Origin: Verrucomicrobiales bacterium
Lineage (GTDB): Bacteria > Verrucomicrobiota > Verrucomicrobiia > Verrucomicrobiales > Akkermansiaceae
DNA length: 6,292 nucleotides
Assembly (NCBI GenBank): GCA_003483645.1
Contig: DMYM01000465.1
Coordinates: 1-6,292, forward strand
Reading direction: 5' to 3'
Positions 5,266 to 6,292 of the stretch are shown piece by piece (within the stretch, counting starts at the first letter, position 1; each line of letters opens with the position of its first letter). The translations under genes were made by a program, and so were the position numbers. The notes beneath the pieces are model-generated. The model was not told the DNA's origin and did not search any database. It saw only the letters and a list, made by a program, of their open reading frames with translations.

Positions 5266-6144
5266 TCATTCAGTTTTGGTCTTCGGCCTGGAATGGCGGG
5301 AGAAGAACCTGGCCATATAGCTGATTGCTTCGGACATCTGAGCCCTCGGAAGGCGGTGTCCACTACCATTCACCGCATAGAGCAGCAGTTCATAGCCGAC
5401 TTTCTCCGGTGAGTAACGGGTCAGCGTGATCTGCCCGGTTTTCTTCATTACCGTGGGTTCGGGCTTAGCACCGTGATTAGCGGCCCAGAGCTCCATGGTC
5501 TTCCGGGCCGGATAAAACACTTCTCCCGGAACCTTGGACTCCCCGGTGAAGAGGGCGTCTTCCGTCCCGCAGACCAGCAGGATCGACAGCTTCGGCCGCT
5601 CCCTGGGCACCGGTGGCCTGTTGATCATCGCTCCGCGCATCGGGGCAATCGCCGCGAAGAGATCCGTCTCCATGGCGAGGCGAAAACAGAAAATGGCTCC
5701 GCTTGATCCTCCCGTGGCATAAAGGCGGGCCCGGTCAATGGACGCGTTCTTCTCCAGGTAGTCCACGGTTTTGACCACGAAGCCAACGTCATCGCTACTA
5801 CTGAAGCGATGATTACTGAATCCATTCCAGGCGGTCACCCCTCTCCGGTTACGCTTCGCATTACTGAGACCCTGGGGACTGACACTGATATAGCCGTGAT
5901 TTCTCACCAACCCTTCCAACTGGCGGTGATATCCCTCCATGGGACCGCCGGCCCCGTGAAACCCGAACACCACCGGATACTTTTTTGAGGCATCGTAATC
6001 CCCGGGCACCCGCACCAACATCTGGCGCAACTCCTTGTCGTGCATGAATTCCACCCGGTTCGTACCGGGCTTGAGATCTTTCCCATGTGAATTCACCAGG
6101 GGATGAAGGCAAAGAACAAGCAGGAGCGGGTGCAGGGTCTTCAT
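5266..6144 (-). CDS. Secreted alpha/beta hydrolase, PHB depolymerase/feruloyl esterase (LpqC/CE1) type
   Basis: This encodes 292 residues from ATG 6144. An in-frame ATG at 6183 would add 13 residues in front of what is plainly a signal peptide (M-K-T-L-H, LLLVLCL core, cleavage after about S19), so I choose 6144. The mature protein is a complete alpha/beta hydrolase of family length. After strand Y-P-V-V-F-G-F comes the oxyanion region H-G-A-G-G (63-67). The nucleophile elbow is T-G-G-S-S-G-A with Ser147 in a G-x-S-x-G context. The acid is in C-G-T-E-D (Asp196) and the catalytic His in G-S-G-H (His263), followed by a final helix. All three catalytic residues are present, so it should be active. 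These enzymes hydrolyse ester bonds in polyesters or in feruloylated/acetylated polysaccharides, and the substrate cannot be told from sequence. Export suggests action on external polymers. It converges with the SHD1 gene, and no clear ribosome binding site was seen. Confidence 0.9.
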   Translation of the reverse strand: MKTLHPLLLVLCLHPLVNSHGKDLKPGTNRVEFMHDKELRQMLVRVPGDYDASKKYPVVFGFHGAGGPMEGYHRQLEGLVRNHGYISVSPQGLSNAKRNRRGVTAWNGFSNHRFSSSDDVGFVVKTVDYLEKNASIDRARLYATGGSSGAIFCFRLAMETDLFAAIAPMRGAMINRPPVPRERPKLSILLVCGTEDALFTGESKVPGEVFYPARKTMELWAANHGAKPEPTVMKKTGQITLTRYSPEKVGYELLLYAVNGSGHRLPRAQMSEAISYMARFFSRHSRPKTKTE

Positions 6145-6151
6145 GCTTCGG

Positions 6152-6292
6152 TCAAGCTTCAGCGGGCTCGTTCTGATCCACATGCTTATCAGGGCAGGAA
6201 CCTGTCAGCGCACCTTGATACTCCCCCCACCCTGCTTTCCAAGGATGTTCTGGCCCCGGGAGGGGCACGACGATGCTCTCCGTCGCAATGCA
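6152..6292 (-). CDS. Possible C-terminal fragment of an upstream minus-strand gene
   Basis: One minus-strand frame stays open from the right edge to TGA at 6154-6152. It gives 46 residues (starting C-I-A-T-E-S-I-V-V-P-L-P-G-P-E-H-P-W) and ends 7 bp before ATG 6144 of the esterase. That spacing is what an operon partner would have. The early part has GC-rich third positions, but the last third does not. A second minus frame is also open until 6205 (ending G-G-G-S-I-K-V-R), and a plus frame is open to the right edge as well, so the assignment is weak. I do not recognise the peptide. Confidence 0.25.
   Translation of the reverse strand, partial: CIATESIVVPLPGPEHPWKAGWGEYQGALTGSCPDKHVDQNEPAEA

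Overview
The window looks like GC-rich chromosomal DNA from a member of the Verrucomicrobiota (Planctomycetota-Verrucomicrobiota-Chlamydiota group). This is inferred from protein families, not from any marker gene: a TIGR04073-type exosortase-system-associated small secreted protein, a secreted SHD1 (SLA1 homology domain 1) protein, and a membrane kinase-fold protein fused to tandem C-type-lectin-like domains. All of these are typical of that group. Shine-Dalgarno sequences are weak or absent in front of every gene, which also fits. No mobile element, CRISPR array, tRNA or rRNA was seen.

Layout on the + strand: (1) positions 1-159 are the last 52 codons of an LptF/LptG-family LPS-export permease; (2) 260-832 encodes a conserved-looking cytoplasmic protein of unknown function with an acidic tail; (3) 1053-3452 encodes a 799-residue single-pass membrane protein made of a degenerate kinase C-lobe, a transmembrane helix, an Arg-rich linker, two C-type-lectin-like domains and a helical C-terminus; (4) 3614-4042 encodes the small exported TIGR04073-like protein, followed by a very good Rho-independent terminator at 4078-4105; (5) 4253-5071 encodes an exported SHD1-domain protein with two notable stem-loops around its start. 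On the - strand, 5266-6144 encodes a secreted alpha/beta hydrolase of the PHB-depolymerase/feruloyl-esterase (LpqC-like, CE1) type, convergent with the SHD1 gene. A possible C-terminal fragment of another - strand gene runs off the right edge (6292-6152).

Apart from the 260-832 product, the genes share an envelope theme: LPS transport, a membrane receptor-like pseudokinase/lectin protein, two exported proteins and an exported esterase. The spacings of 160-220 bp between most + strand genes and the strong terminator at 4078 suggest mostly separate transcription units, not one operon. The most unusual item is the pseudokinase-lectin protein. It has no N-lobe and has lost both HRD and DFG catalytic residues, yet it keeps the APE motif and the C-lobe scaffold. 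The stem-loops at 4228-4250 and 4290-4313 and the inverted-repeat-rich convergent spacer at 5072-5265 are the best non-coding signals.
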